The notes under the pieces: model-generated
The model's database searches: none
Seen by the model: only the letters and a program-made list of their open reading frames with translations
Told to the model about the DNA's origin: nothing
Part shown: positions 35,208 through 46,305 of the stretch, one piece after another
Layout: each line of letters begins with the position of its first letter
Numbering within the stretch: position 1 is the stretch's first letter
From: Nocardia huaxiensis
Lineage (GTDB): Bacteria > Actinomycetota > Actinomycetes > Mycobacteriales > Mycobacteriaceae
Direction: 5' to 3'
DNA length: 64,000 nt
NCBI RefSeq assembly: GCF_013744875.1
Contig: NZ_CP059399.1
Span: 434,001 to 498,000, forward strand
Program-made: the position numbers and the translations under genes

Positions 35208-35693
35208 TCAGGAAGCCATGCGCGCCTTCACCGGCACGCCCTTGGCGGCGGCGCGGACAGCGGCGGAGATCGCCACCACCGGCGGCACCCAGCGGGCTTC
35301 GTGCGGCGCGACGGCCCAGGAGGCGTGACCCTCGGGCCCGGTGGCGACGCGGCTCGGCGGCAGCGGGATGCCGGCGCCGTCGGCGTGCACGATCACGCCG
35401 GAGGCGCGCAGCGCCTCGATCGCCATGGCGGCCTTGCGGACGCCGGTGACCAGGTGGATCTCGCGGCGCTCGGCGCCCGGGATCTCGATGACGGGCCCGG
35501 TGAGGTCGTTGGCCCGCAGGAAGCGGCGCACGAAGGCGGCGGTGTCGCCGGTGACCTCGATGCCCGCGATGTCCCCATCGGTGATCAGGCAGATCCCGTT
35601 GGCCGTTTCGGCGACCGTCCATCCGCGCTGCATGTACTCCTGCGCAGCCGCGCTGACGGAAGACGAAAACGTCGTACGCACTGGTTTCTCCAT
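35208..35693 (-). CDS. Hypothetical protein, 161 residues
   Basis: Not recognised. It begins MEKPVRTTFSSSVSAAAQEY and contains WTVAETANGICLITDGD, then IHLVTGVRKAAMAIEALR, which gives an alternating strand/helix pattern. The C-terminal third includes WAVAPHEARWVPPV and a basic tail. The WTV...DG..AIEAL layout recalls small actinobacterial proteins related to primase/polymerase N-terminal domains, but this is only a resemblance. No signal peptide. Confidence 0.55.
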   Translation of the reverse strand: MEKPVRTTFSSSVSAAAQEYMQRGWTVAETANGICLITDGDIAGIEVTGDTAAFVRRFLRANDLTGPVIEIPGAERREIHLVTGVRKAAMAIEALRASGVIVHADGAGIPLPPSRVATGPEGHASWAVAPHEARWVPPVVAISAAVRAAAKGVPVKARMAS

Positions 35694-35935
35694 TCCCCGG
35701 TAGATCTAGATCCTGCTCTGTGCGGGGTATCGGAACCTGACGTCCGATCCGTTACAGGTTCTTTTTCCCGTGTCAGCTGTTTGTGCCCACAAAAGAGACC
35801 GTTCGTCGTTGTAGCTGACCCAGCAGTGCCGGCGGCGCATCTGTGACACTCGCGCGCCGGCCGTTCTGCCTGCGACGACGCCGTCAAGCTGGGTATCGCG
35901 CGGGATGCGGTGGTTCGTAACGCGTCAGCGGGGAA

Positions 35936-35949
35936 GTGTTCTAGAACAC
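35936..35949. promoter_or_regulatory. Perfect 14-bp palindrome in a 339-bp promoter region
   Basis: GTGTTCTAGAACAC lies 84 bases before the ATG of the DUF4282-like gene and within the divergent gap 35694-36032, which holds no gene. Its length and symmetry fit a dimeric repressor site; the regulator is unknown. Confidence 0.5.
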
Positions 35950-36032
35950 ACCCCGGTCCCCTGTGCCCACGGGTGCGGCACCGGTGACACTTCGCATGCC
36001 GAAAAGGTCTGCGGGGAGAGGAGATCGTCGCC

Positions 36033-36614
36033 ATGTCCGATCAATCGGGCAGCAGTGCACCCGAACTCGAGGAGTTCGAGGAGCTCGAGACCGAAGGCCG
36101 CTGGGCCGCTTTCAAAGACGCCGCCACGCGGCGCATGTCGAGACGGGTTGCCGAGGAGGCTGCGGAACCCGAGCCACCGGTCGAACCCTTCGCCAGCCCA
36201 AGCGCTTTCGGCTCCTGGGCGGCCGACGCGGCCCGTGCGCTGCTGGATGTGCAGTTCCAGCGCGCCGCCACCCGCACGCTGCTGCCGCTGACCTACATCC
36301 TGGGCCTGGTAGCCGCTTTCGCGGTGCCGATCTCGGCGACGGTGCTGCTGTGGCGGATTTCGGGCGTGCTGGCGGTGCTGTTCGCCGTACTGCTGGCCGT
36401 TCCACTGGGTTTGACGATCGCGGCCACGGTGCGCCTGCTGCTGGAGTTCGTGCTCAACGCGTCCCGGCTGGCCACCCGTGTGGAACATATTTCGGAAATG
36501 GGTGACGACCTTTTCCAGGCCCTCTCGGATGTGGCCGAACCGGTGAGCCAGCTCTCGGAAGATGTTCGCTCCGTGCAGTTCTGGCGCTATCGCAGGCGTC
36601 CGGCACGGAAATAA
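36033..36614 (+). CDS. DUF4282 membrane protein
   Basis: The 193-residue protein has an acidic N-terminus (ELEEFEELETEGRW), then two membrane helices at about residues 92-115 and 118-142 (LPLTYILGLVAAFAVPI; VLAVLFAVLLAVPLGLTI) with a short WRISG turn between. A cytoplasmic C-terminus ends SVQFWRYRRRPARK. The helix pair with the RLLLEFVLNA exit is the DUF4282 pattern. Function unknown. The upstream GGGGAGAGGAG supports the ATG at 36033. Confidence 0.7.
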   Translation: MSDQSGSSAPELEEFEELETEGRWAAFKDAATRRMSRRVAEEAAEPEPPVEPFASPSAFGSWAADAARALLDVQFQRAATRTLLPLTYILGLVAAFAVPISATVLLWRISGVLAVLFAVLLAVPLGLTIAATVRLLLEFVLNASRLATRVEHISEMGDDLFQALSDVAEPVSQLSEDVRSVQFWRYRRRPARK

Positions 36615-36717
36615 GGGCCGGCAAAGGAAAGATCATATCCGGCGCACCCCGACGCGTGTCCATGGAATCACGAGACCGCCTGTGCAACAATGCGATCGCA
36701 CACACAAGGGGGATTGA

Positions 36718-37590
36718 ATGGCTTTACCGCAGGGGATTACCGGTTCCACCATGCCGCGCCGACAACTCGGCCGTCACCTGCGCGATCTGCGTAATCGCGC
36801 CCGGATGACGACCCGGGTGGCCGCACAACGGCTGGAATGGTCCGAGGCCAAGATCTGGCGCATCGAGACCGGCCAGACCTCGCTGCGCAGCCTGGATGTC
36901 GAAGCCATGTGCCGGATCTACGGGGCTCCCGAGGACGCCATCGAACCGCTCACCGCCCTGGCCCGGGAAACCAAGGCGCGCGGCTGGTGGACCGAGTACA
37001 GCGACGTCATCGACGAGGGCTACGAGGTCTATATCGGCCTGGAGGAGGCCGCGGCCAAGCTCACCAGTTACGAGAACGAGCTGATACCAGGGCTTTTGCA
37101 GACCGAGGCGTACATGCGCGCGGTGCTCGCGGTCGCCTACCCGGGCATCTCGCCGGAGCAGATGGACCGCCGGGTGCGCGTCCGCACGGCCCGGCAGGAG
37201 CTGATCACGCGCGCCGAGAACCCGCTGCAATTGGATCTGGTGATCTCCGAAGCCGTGCTGTGGCATCGCATCGGCGGCGAGGAGGTGACGGCCGGCCAGC
37301 TGGACCGGTTGCGCAAACTCGCGGAACTGCCGAATGTGCGGCTGCGCGTGGTGCCCGCCGAGTGCGGCTACCACCACGCCATGGATGCCGGGCGCTTCGT
37401 GCTGCTCGAATTCCCGTCCGCGGCAGGCGATCCGACCGAGCCTCCGGTCGTGTACGTGGAATCCCTCACCGGCGCGGCCTATCTCGACAAGGAGCACGAC
37501 GTGGAGCGCTACCGGGAGGCGTTCGCGGCCACGGCCAAGCTCGCGGTGGACGCGCTGCCCACCATCGAGACCATCCGCGACTCGATCTGA
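36718..37590 (+). CDS. HTH XRE-family regulator with DUF5753 domain
   Basis: The 290-residue protein has an XRE helix-turn-helix (about residues 12-70; TTRVAAQRLEWSEAKIWRIE) and a DUF5753 domain with ENELIPGLLQTEAYMRAV, RVRTARQELI and LVISEAVLWHRIGGEEV. It is the same family as the 6902 gene, but no DUF397 gene follows: a terminator lies right behind. It is probably an orphan regulator with distant targets or partner. Confidence 0.88.
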   Translation: MALPQGITGSTMPRRQLGRHLRDLRNRARMTTRVAAQRLEWSEAKIWRIETGQTSLRSLDVEAMCRIYGAPEDAIEPLTALARETKARGWWTEYSDVIDEGYEVYIGLEEAAAKLTSYENELIPGLLQTEAYMRAVLAVAYPGISPEQMDRRVRVRTARQELITRAENPLQLDLVISEAVLWHRIGGEEVTAGQLDRLRKLAELPNVRLRVVPAECGYHHAMDAGRFVLLEFPSAAGDPTEPPVVYVESLTGAAYLDKEHDVERYREAFAATAKLAVDALPTIETIRDSI

Positions 37591-37603
37591 GCGTTGAAAT
37601 CAC

Positions 37604-37634
37604 TGTGCCCCGGTGCGAACAGCGCTGGGGCACA
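37604..37634. terminator. Bidirectional hairpin between convergent genes
   Basis: TGTGCCCC (37604-37611) pairs with GGGGCACA (37627-37634) between the XRE gene and the MarR gene. Confidence 0.65.
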
Positions 37635-37641
37635 GGTCGTT

Positions 37642-38055
37642 TCAGCCGAGTGACTGCTCCAGCACCGCGCGGTGCGTCGGCGCGGCCTGCTCGTACACTT
37701 CGCGCCCCTTGTCGGTGAGGCAGACGAAGATCGCGCGCCGGTCCTCGGTGCAGAGTGTCCGGCTGACCAGTCCGTCGCGTTCCAGTCTGGCGACCGCGCG
37801 GGAGAGCGCGCTCTGACTGAGGTAGATGTCGTTGGCCAGATCGCTCATCTTGTAGCTCTCGCAGCCCGCGTCGATGAGGCGGTCGAGAGTTTCGAATTCG
37901 CTGAGCCCGATGTGGTGGCGGCCTTGCAGTTCCTTCTCGAGGGCGCAGGAGGTCGTCGCGTGCCGGGCCAGCAGATCGCGCCATTCGGCGACCAGTCCGG
38001 GGGCTCCCGTGCGGGGATCCGTCGGCTGCTCGACAGACGTTGTCGGCTTCGGCAT
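37642..38055 (-). CDS. MarR-family regulator
   Basis: The 137-residue protein has the MarR winged helix: a helical N-terminal dimer part, GLSEFETLDRL, recognition helix YLSQSALSRAVARLERDGLV, and the wing DRRAIFVCLTDKG. It is divergent from an MFS transporter, with 86 bases between that contain an array of ATGC/GCAT inverted repeats, so it probably represses that transporter and responds to one of its substrates. Confidence 0.9.
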   Translation of the reverse strand: MPKPTTSVEQPTDPRTGAPGLVAEWRDLLARHATTSCALEKELQGRHHIGLSEFETLDRLIDAGCESYKMSDLANDIYLSQSALSRAVARLERDGLVSRTLCTEDRRAIFVCLTDKGREVYEQAAPTHRAVLEQSLG

Positions 38056-38084
38056 GACCAGATCCTAGTCGGTGCCGTCAAACT

Positions 38085-38126
38085 ATGCAAACGCATTTAA
38101 TGCTTGTGCATTTGATGCGTGTGCAT
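38085..38126. promoter_or_regulatory. Array of GCAT/ATGC palindromes between marR and the MFS gene
   Basis: ATGCAAACGCAT (38085-38096), GCATTTAATGC (38093-38103), GCATTTGATGC (38108-38118) and a further GTGCAT at 38121-38126 overlap or abut in the divergent gap. The spacing and symmetry fit the MarR operator controlling both genes. Confidence 0.65.
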
Positions 38127-38141
38127 GTACTGTCCGATCTC

Positions 38142-39617
38142 GTGACTTCCACCGAGACCCTCCGCTCCTCACTGGGTTCCGCCGCGGCTGATTCCTCGCA
38201 GTGGCCGATCCGGTTGTGGGGCATGCTCATCACGCTCTGCATCGTGCTCTTCCTCGACGGCCTCGACGTCTCGATGATCGGCGTGGCGCTGCCGTCCATC
38301 GGTTCCGAACTCAACCTGGAGACCTCCACCCTGCAGTGGCTGGTCAGCGGATACGTCCTCGGCTACGGCGGCCTGCTGCTGCTGGGCGGACGCACCGCCG
38401 ACCTGCTCGGACGCCGCAAGGTCTTCCTCATCGCCCTCGCGGTCTTCGCCCTCGCCTCGCTGGCGGGCGCGCTGGTCAGCTCCGGGCCGCTGCTCATCCT
38501 GACCCGCTTCATCAAGGGCCTGGCCGCCGCCTTCACCGCGCCGACCGGCCTGTCCATCATCACCACCAACTTCGCCGAGGGACCGGCGCGCAACAAGGCG
38601 CTGTCCATCTACACCGTGTTCGGCGCCGGTGGTTACTCCATGGGCCTGCTCTTCGGCGGCCTCATGACCGGTCTCGGCTGGCGCTGGACCTTCCTGCTCC
38701 CGGTCCCGATCGCGCTGGCCGCCCTGGTCGCCGCCTTCTACCTGGTGCCCAAGGACAAGCCGGCCGAGGAGGGCGGCCACGACCTGTTCGGCGCGCTGCT
38801 GTCCACCGCGGGCATGCTGCTGCTGGTCTACACCGTGGTCACCGCACCCGAGGTGGGCTGGACCTCGGCCCGCACCCTGGGTTCGTTCGTGGCGGTCGTC
38901 GCCCTGTTCGCGGCCTTCGTCGCGGTCGAGAAGCGCGTGCGCTACCCGCTCATCCGGCTCGGAATCCTGAAGAAGGGCACGCTGGTTCGCGCCAGCCTGG
39001 CCATCATCGCGGTCGGCGGCTCGTACTTCAGCTGGCAGTTCATCACCACGCTGTACCTGCAGGACACCCTGGGTTGGTCGCCGCTGAAGCTGGCCCTGGC
39101 CCTGCTGCCGGTGGGTCTGCTGGTGGTCGCCTCCGCCTTCGTCTCCGACAAGCTGGTCGACCGCTTCGGCACCGGGCCGATCATCGCGATCACCATGGTG
39201 ATCATGGGCATCGGCTACCTGCTGTACCTGCGCATCGACACCGCACCGGACTACCTGACCGTGCTGCTGCCCGCCGTGCTGCTGGTCGGCATCGGCTGGG
39301 TCGGCTTCCCGGCCATCAATATTCAGGCCACCAGCGGTATCGACGACGACGAGCAGGGTCTGGCGGCCGGCGTGCTGCAGACCGCCATGCAGGTCGGCGC
39401 GGCCATCGTGCTCGCGGTGACCACCGCCATCGTCACCTCCGGCGTGCACACCGACGCGAGCCCGCAGGCCATGCTGGACACCTACCGTCCGGGCCTGGAG
39501 TTCGCTGCCGGAGTCGCCATCGTCGGCGCGCTGGTCGCCCTGAGTGTGTTCCTGCCCAAGCGCACCCGTCGCGCCGCGGCCGAGAAGCGTGAGCTGGAGG
39601 TCGAACTGGTCGGTTAG
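38142..39617 (+). CDS. MFS drug-efflux transporter (DHA2-type, 14 helices)
   Basis: The GTG at 38142 gives 491 residues. The frame extends upstream into the operator, which argues against earlier starts. About 14 hydrophobic segments are visible. Motif A appears as LLGGRTADLLGRRKVF, and the first helix holds LFLDGLDVSMIGVALP, the DHA2 signature. A final cytoplasmic tail is basic then acidic. It is probably a proton-driven exporter of drugs or metabolites, controlled by the divergent MarR protein. Confidence 0.9.
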   Translation: MTSTETLRSSLGSAAADSSQWPIRLWGMLITLCIVLFLDGLDVSMIGVALPSIGSELNLETSTLQWLVSGYVLGYGGLLLLGGRTADLLGRRKVFLIALAVFALASLAGALVSSGPLLILTRFIKGLAAAFTAPTGLSIITTNFAEGPARNKALSIYTVFGAGGYSMGLLFGGLMTGLGWRWTFLLPVPIALAALVAAFYLVPKDKPAEEGGHDLFGALLSTAGMLLLVYTVVTAPEVGWTSARTLGSFVAVVALFAAFVAVEKRVRYPLIRLGILKKGTLVRASLAIIAVGGSYFSWQFITTLYLQDTLGWSPLKLALALLPVGLLVVASAFVSDKLVDRFGTGPIIAITMVIMGIGYLLYLRIDTAPDYLTVLLPAVLLVGIGWVGFPAINIQATSGIDDDEQGLAAGVLQTAMQVGAAIVLAVTTAIVTSGVHTDASPQAMLDTYRPGLEFAAGVAIVGALVALSVFLPKRTRRAAAEKRELEVELVG

Positions 39618-39681
39618 CACCACGACCGTCCGCGCCGGGCCTGCTCCCTCATCCTGGCCCGGCGCGACGGTTTCTCCGAAA

Positions 39682-39722
39682 AGCCCTGGGGCGCACCGAG
39701 TCGGTCGGTGCGCCCCAGGGCT
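39682..39722. terminator. Perfect 18-bp bidirectional terminator
   Basis: Bases 39682-39699 (AGCCCTGGGG...CACCGA) pair perfectly with 39705-39722 (TCGGTG...CCCAGGGCT), followed by TTTGTC. A second GC-rich hairpin precedes it just after the MFS stop (about 39623-39672). Confidence 0.85.
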
Positions 39723-39725
39723 TTG

Positions 39726-40199
39726 TCATAACCTGACGTAGATCGAATCGCTCGAATCGGCCAGTGCCGGCACGGCCGGACCCATTCCGAACAGGACGAA
39801 CACCGCTGGTTCGGTGGCTTCGGGCAGTGCCCCGTCGTAGTGCGGAGTTCCGGCGCGGCGCACCGAGAACTCGCCCGCCCGCATCGGAATGGTCTGTGCG
39901 AGATCGATTTCCGCGCCCGCGCCGACCGTCCACACGCCGGACGACACCACCGCGAATCGATCCACCTCGTAGGTGTGCGGCGCACTCATCCAGCCCGGAT
40001 ACCAGCGCGCGTAGCAGGCGTAGAACTCCGGCCGCAGGTACGAGCCGATCAGCGGAGCCATCTCGAACGACCGCTCCGGCGCGCCGGGCGCGGGCCGCCA
40101 CTCCGCCTCGTCCGGTCCGACGACGGTGGTGCCCAGCCCGGGAATCCGGCCGGTGATGTCGATGCCGAGCGCATCCGGTGGGCGAACTCGTTTGGCCAT
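39726..40199 (-). CDS. Cupin-like protein
   Basis: The ATG at 40199 gives 157 residues. A single beta-barrel pattern shows GWMSAPHTYEVDRFAVVSSG and IPMRAGEFSVRRAGTPHYDG, where cupins keep their metal-binding His and Glu positions. The C-terminus holds ATEPAVFVLFGMGP. No signal peptide. A sugar- or ester-modifying role would fit the neighbouring rml genes, but nothing in the sequence fixes the substrate. Confidence 0.65.
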   Translation of the reverse strand: MAKRVRPPDALGIDITGRIPGLGTTVVGPDEAEWRPAPGAPERSFEMAPLIGSYLRPEFYACYARWYPGWMSAPHTYEVDRFAVVSSGVWTVGAGAEIDLAQTIPMRAGEFSVRRAGTPHYDGALPEATEPAVFVLFGMGPAVPALADSSDSIYVRL

Positions 40200-40239
40200 A
40201 CAGCCAGTATGCGAGCCGCGCCCCCGCGGGCCGGAGAAG

Positions 40240-40794
40240 CTAGAGGTCGGCCAAGCGCGGCGCGGCGGCGTCCTTGGCGGACCGGATGAAGGTGAGCGGT
40301 TCGCCGTTGCGGCCCACCGTCGGCCATTCGATGCCCAGTTCCGGGTCGAAAGCGTCCAGATCCCGGTCGAATTCGGGGGAGTACTCGAGCGAGCACAGGT
40401 AGTTGACGGTGGAGTTGTCCTCCAGCGACAGCAGCGCGTGCCCGAGCCCCTCGGACAGGAACACCGAGCGGCGCTCCACATCGTCGATGACCACGGCGTC
40501 CCACCGCCCGAAGGTGGGGGAGTCCCGGCGCAGGTCCACGACCACGTCGAGGAAGGCGCCGCGCACGCAGGTCACGTATTTGGCTTGGCCGGGCGGGGTT
40601 TCGGTGTAGTGGATGCCGCGCAGCACACCCGCCGCCGAGGTGGAGATGTTCACCTGGAGCAGGTCGAAGGGGCGGCCCACGGCCTTCTCGAATTCCGAGG
40701 CCTTGAAGGACTCGAAGAAGATGCCGCGGTCGTCGCCGTGCAGGCGCGGGGTGAATTCCCAGGCCCCGGGTACGGCCAGTTCACGAATCTGCAT
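40240..40794 (-). CDS. rmlC: dTDP-4-dehydrorhamnose 3,5-epimerase RmlC
   Basis: The 184-residue cupin epimerase has FFESFKASEFEKAVG, the catalytic His62 in VLRGIHYTETPPGQAKYV, VVVDLRRDSPTFG with the catalytic-pair Asp region, and the EGLGHALLSLEDNSTVNYL segment with a conserved Tyr. It converts dTDP-4-keto-6-deoxyglucose to the rhamno isomer on the way to dTDP-rhamnose, needed for the linker between peptidoglycan and galactan. It lies 4 bases after rmlA in the same operon. Confidence 0.93.
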   Translation of the reverse strand: MQIRELAVPGAWEFTPRLHGDDRGIFFESFKASEFEKAVGRPFDLLQVNISTSAAGVLRGIHYTETPPGQAKYVTCVRGAFLDVVVDLRRDSPTFGRWDAVVIDDVERRSVFLSEGLGHALLSLEDNSTVNYLCSLEYSPEFDRDLDAFDPELGIEWPTVGRNGEPLTFIRSAKDAAAPRLADL

Positions 40795-40798
40795 GCGT

Positions 40799-41674
40799 CT
40801 ACTCCCAGGTTCGCCCGTGCTCGAGCAAACCGAGCAGGTAGGTGCCGTAGCCCGAGCGGACCAGCGGTTCGGCCAGTTCGCGCAGCTGGTCGTCGTCGAT
40901 GAAACCCATCCGCCAGGCCACCTCCTCGGGTACCCCGATCTTGAGGCCCTGACGCTGTTCGATGGTGCGCACGTAGTTGGCGGCGTCCAGCAGCGAGTCG
41001 AAGGTGCCGGTGTCCAGCCAGGCGGTGCCGCGGGCCAGCACCTCGACGCTCAACCGGTTCTGTTCCAGGTAGGCGCGATTGATGTCGGTGATCTCGTATT
41101 CGCCGCGCGCGGAGGGCTTCAGCTCGCGGGCGATCTCGACGACGTCGTTGTCGTAGAAGTACAGCCCCGGGATGGCGTAGTTGGAGCGCGGGGCCTTCGG
41201 CTTCTCCTCGATGGAAATGGCCTTGCCGTCGGCGAATTCGACCACGCCGTACGCGGTGGGGTCGGAGACCCGGTAGGCGAAGACCGCGCCGCCGTCCAGG
41301 TTCTCGTAGCGGTGCAGGTTCTGGCCCAGGCCGGGGCCGTGGAAGATGTTGTCGCCCAGCACGAGTGCCGCGCTGTCGGTGCCGATGTGGTCCGCGCCGA
41401 GCACGAACGCGCGCGCCAGGCCGTCGGGTTCGGGCTGCACGATGTAGCTCAGGTTCAGGCCGAGCCGGGAGCCGTCGCCGAGCAGTCGCCGGAACGCGTC
41501 GGAATCCTCGGGCGTGGTGATGACCAGGATGTCGCGGATGCCCGCCAGCATGAGGGTGGACAGCGGGTAGTACACCATCGGCTTGTCGTAGACCGGGACC
41601 AGCTGTTTGCTCACCCCGCGCGTGATCGGGTGCAGACGCGACCCGGTGCCCCCGGCCAGGATGATTCCACGCAT
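40799..41674 (-). CDS. rmlA: Glucose-1-phosphate thymidylyltransferase RmlA
   Basis: The 291-residue nucleotidyltransferase starts [18 protein letters not shown], with the pyrophosphorylase loop at residues 8-14, then [27 protein letters not shown] with the metal-binding Asp, and the product-site [10 protein letters not shown]. It makes dTDP-glucose from dTTP and glucose-1-phosphate, the first step of dTDP-rhamnose synthesis. rmlC follows 4 bases downstream. rmlB is separate at 44213, and rmlD is not in the window. Confidence 0.95.
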   Translation of the reverse strand: MRGIILAGGTGSRLHPITRGVSKQLVPVYDKPMVYYPLSTLMLAGIRDILVITTPEDSDAFRRLLGDGSRLGLNLSYIVQPEPDGLARAFVLGADHIGTDSAALVLGDNIFHGPGLGQNLHRYENLDGGAVFAYRVSDPTAYGVVEFADGKAISIEEKPKAPRSNYAIPGLYFYDNDVVEIARELKPSARGEYEITDINRAYLEQNRLSVEVLARGTAWLDTGTFDSLLDAANYVRTIEQRQGLKIGVPEEVAWRMGFIDDDQLRELAEPLVRSGYGTYLLGLLEHGRTWE

Positions 41675-41915
41675 GTCACAGCAGTCTGCCAGTTCGGTCG
41701 CGCACGGGCGCGGCCAGGTGCCGACTCGACGGCGAATCGATTACGGCTGTTTCACTATCGGAGCCACGGGGCAGAAAGTGTTGCGTAGGTCACGTTCTCA
41801 TGGTGTTCTGAAACGACACTATGTGAGATGTCAGCGCCGACTCTCGCGCGCCGGGTAGCGAGCCAGCTCGTCCCGGACGAACGGCTCGGTGCGCCAACAA
41901 CGAAGTAGGTGCGCG

Positions 41916-42986
41916 ATGGTGGTCCACGGCAACGGAATTCCGGTCAGCTCCAGGGTGGTTCAGGCCGCCGGCAGCGCCTCACCCAGCGCGTACGCCCTCG
42001 CGGCGCGCATCCCCGACGACCACCCGGTCGAGAACCCCCAGGGCATCAGCGCCTACGCCCGCGCGCTGGCCATGGCCTGCCGCACCATGATTCGGCCCAT
42101 GGGCGAACTCGTCCCCGTCAACGCCATCTCCATGGCCATCGCCGGACCCGTCATCAACAACCTGGCCAAACTGCGGCCCGCGCCCAGCGGGGTGGAACGG
42201 GAACAGGTGCAGCTCAACGGCTTCCGCATGGAGATCGTGCGCCCCGCCGGAGCCCGCAGCTCGCTGAACGACGGCGCGGTCATGTACATGCACGGCGGCG
42301 GCTTCTTCCTCTGCGGGCTGGACACGCACCGGCCGGTGGTGGCCGCCATCGCCCGGCGCACCGGACTGCCGGTGGTCAGCGTCGAATACCGGCAGCTGCC
42401 GCAGACCGATATCGCCGGCGGCGTGGACGACTGCCTCACCGCCTATCGCTGGCTGCTACAGCACGGCGTACCCGCCTCCCGCATCGTCTTCGCGGGCGAT
42501 TCCGCCGGCGGCTACATGACTTTCGCGACCGCCCTGCGCGCCCGCGACGCCGGACTGCCGGTGCCCGCCGGACTGGTCGGCCTGTGCCCGGCACTGGATC
42601 TGGACTGCACCGAGAAGCGCGCCCACCCGAACTACCACCGCGACGCGCTGATCCCCCTGTCCGCCTTGGAATCGGTGGTGAAGCTCGGCGCCGCGCGCAA
42701 TGGTCGGCTGGAGCCGGAGATGTCGCCGGTGAACGCCGCCCTGGCCGGGCTGCCGCCGACGCTGCTCATCATCGCCGAGGACGAGGTGCTGCGCCGCGAC
42801 AGCGAGATCATGGCGCAGCGGCTGGCCGCCTCGGGAGTGCCTGCGACGCTGGAGATCTGGCGCGGTCAGGTGCACGCGTTCATGGCCATCTTCCCGGGCA
42901 TGCCGGAGAGCCGGGCCGCGCTCGCGCACGTGGCGCAGTTCGTGCGGGGCTGTATGGATATCGCGCAGGAGGCGCGCACCGCGTAA
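41916..42986 (+). CDS. HSL-family esterase/lipase (alpha/beta-hydrolase fold-3)
   Basis: The ATG at 41916 gives 356 residues. The hormone-sensitive-lipase family is shown by the oxyanion motif HGGG (126-129), the nucleophile elbow GDSAGG with Ser196, an acid in the LLIIAEDEVLRRDSE region, and His in GQVHAFMAIFPG. An N-terminal cap region precedes the fold. No signal peptide is clear. It is a likely short- to medium-chain esterase. A strong terminator follows. Confidence 0.88.
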   Translation: MVVHGNGIPVSSRVVQAAGSASPSAYALAARIPDDHPVENPQGISAYARALAMACRTMIRPMGELVPVNAISMAIAGPVINNLAKLRPAPSGVEREQVQLNGFRMEIVRPAGARSSLNDGAVMYMHGGGFFLCGLDTHRPVVAAIARRTGLPVVSVEYRQLPQTDIAGGVDDCLTAYRWLLQHGVPASRIVFAGDSAGGYMTFATALRARDAGLPVPAGLVGLCPALDLDCTEKRAHPNYHRDALIPLSALESVVKLGAARNGRLEPEMSPVNAALAGLPPTLLIIAEDEVLRRDSEIMAQRLAASGVPATLEIWRGQVHAFMAIFPGMPESRAALAHVAQFVRGCMDIAQEARTA

Positions 42987-43005
42987 AGCCCTGTGCCGAA
43001 ACGGC

Positions 43006-43040
43006 AGAACCCCCGCCCGGGTGGTCCGGGCGGGGGTTCT
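43006..43040. terminator. Perfect 15-bp bidirectional terminator
   Basis: AGAACCCCCGCCCGG (43006-43020) pairs with CCGGGCGGGGGTTCT (43026-43040) between the esterase gene and the convergent secreted-protein gene. Confidence 0.85.
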
Positions 43041-43060
43041 GCGTGCTTTCGCGGCCGGAA

Positions 43061-43792
43061 TTACTTCTTGCCGGGGGTCATACCGGAGTTGACCGTGGTG
43101 AAGTACTGCACGGCGGCCAGGATGGCGACCGGAGCGGTGATGAACAGCTGACCGGCCAGGGTGCCCAGGAAGCCGACCGCGCCCATGCCGGCGATGCAGC
43201 CGACGACCGCGGCGGGAACGAAGGGGCCGAACAGGCCGACGATGGTGGCCGAGGCGATGGTGGCGCCGGCGATGCCGCCGAGCACGCAACCCAGGGCCGC
43301 GCCGCCGATGCCGCCGACCAGGGTGCCGATGGTGGCGCCCATGCCGATGGTGTCCTTCAGGCGGTTGAAGGCGGCCTGCTCACGCTCGTAGTCGTTCTTC
43401 CAGGGGGCCTGGTCCTCGTAGGGCAGCGCGACCGGCTTGTAGACCGCGTGCTCGACGTTGAACTCGGGGGTCAGCGTGGCGGTGTTGCCCGCAATGTCCG
43501 CGGCGATCGGGAATTCGAAGTCGTCCACGCGGAACTTGAGCTCCGTGCCAGCGACCGTGGTGCCATTGGCAGCCTTGATCTTGAAGACGCCGTCCTCGAC
43601 GACCATGGAACCGGCATCGGTGCGGATGACGGTGTTGGTCTCGGTGGTGGTGGCGGAGTAGTTGATCGCGTCGTTGGCGGCGGGCTCGGCAGCCGGGGCC
43701 GCGTTGACGGTGCCGGCGGTGATGCCCATGGCAGCGATCACGAGCGCCGAGGTGGCGGCGAATTTCCTCATCAGCATTTGGTGAAACCTCAT
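43061..43792 (-). CDS. Secreted protein with glycine-zipper membrane segment
   Basis: The 243-residue protein has a signal peptide (MRFHQMLMRKFAATSALV, cleavage after about VNAAPA). A beta-rich domain with core GTELKFRVDDFEFPIAADI follows, then an amphipathic stretch, then about 100 residues of glycine-zipper hydrophobic sequence (GATIGTLVGGIGGAALG; VVGCIAGMGAVGFLG). The order and the core match the shorter gene at 2612-3229, so both belong to one unrecognised family. An envelope-inserted or pore-like role is a speculation from the zipper alone. The promoter region 43793-44212 is shared with divergent rmlB. Confidence 0.75.
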   Translation of the reverse strand: MRFHQMLMRKFAATSALVIAAMGITAGTVNAAPAAEPAANDAINYSATTTETNTVIRTDAGSMVVEDGVFKIKAANGTTVAGTELKFRVDDFEFPIAADIAGNTATLTPEFNVEHAVYKPVALPYEDQAPWKNDYEREQAAFNRLKDTIGMGATIGTLVGGIGGAALGCVLGGIAGATIASATIVGLFGPFVPAAVVGCIAGMGAVGFLGTLAGQLFITAPVAILAAVQYFTTVNSGMTPGKK

Positions 43793-46257
<2,465 letters not shown>

Positions 46258-46268
46258 GCCGCATGGTA

Positions 46269-46303
46269 ACCCTTCGTCATCCCGCGCCGGGCTGACGAAG
46301 GGT
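46269..46303 (-). terminator. Hairpin terminator after the DUF2142 gene
   Basis: ACCCTTCGTCA (46269-46279) pairs with TGACGAAGGGT (46293-46303). It starts 3 bases after the stop of the minus-strand gene. The CGTCATCCCG core resembles the end of the dispersed palindromic repeat. Confidence 0.7.
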
Positions 46304-46305
46304 CG

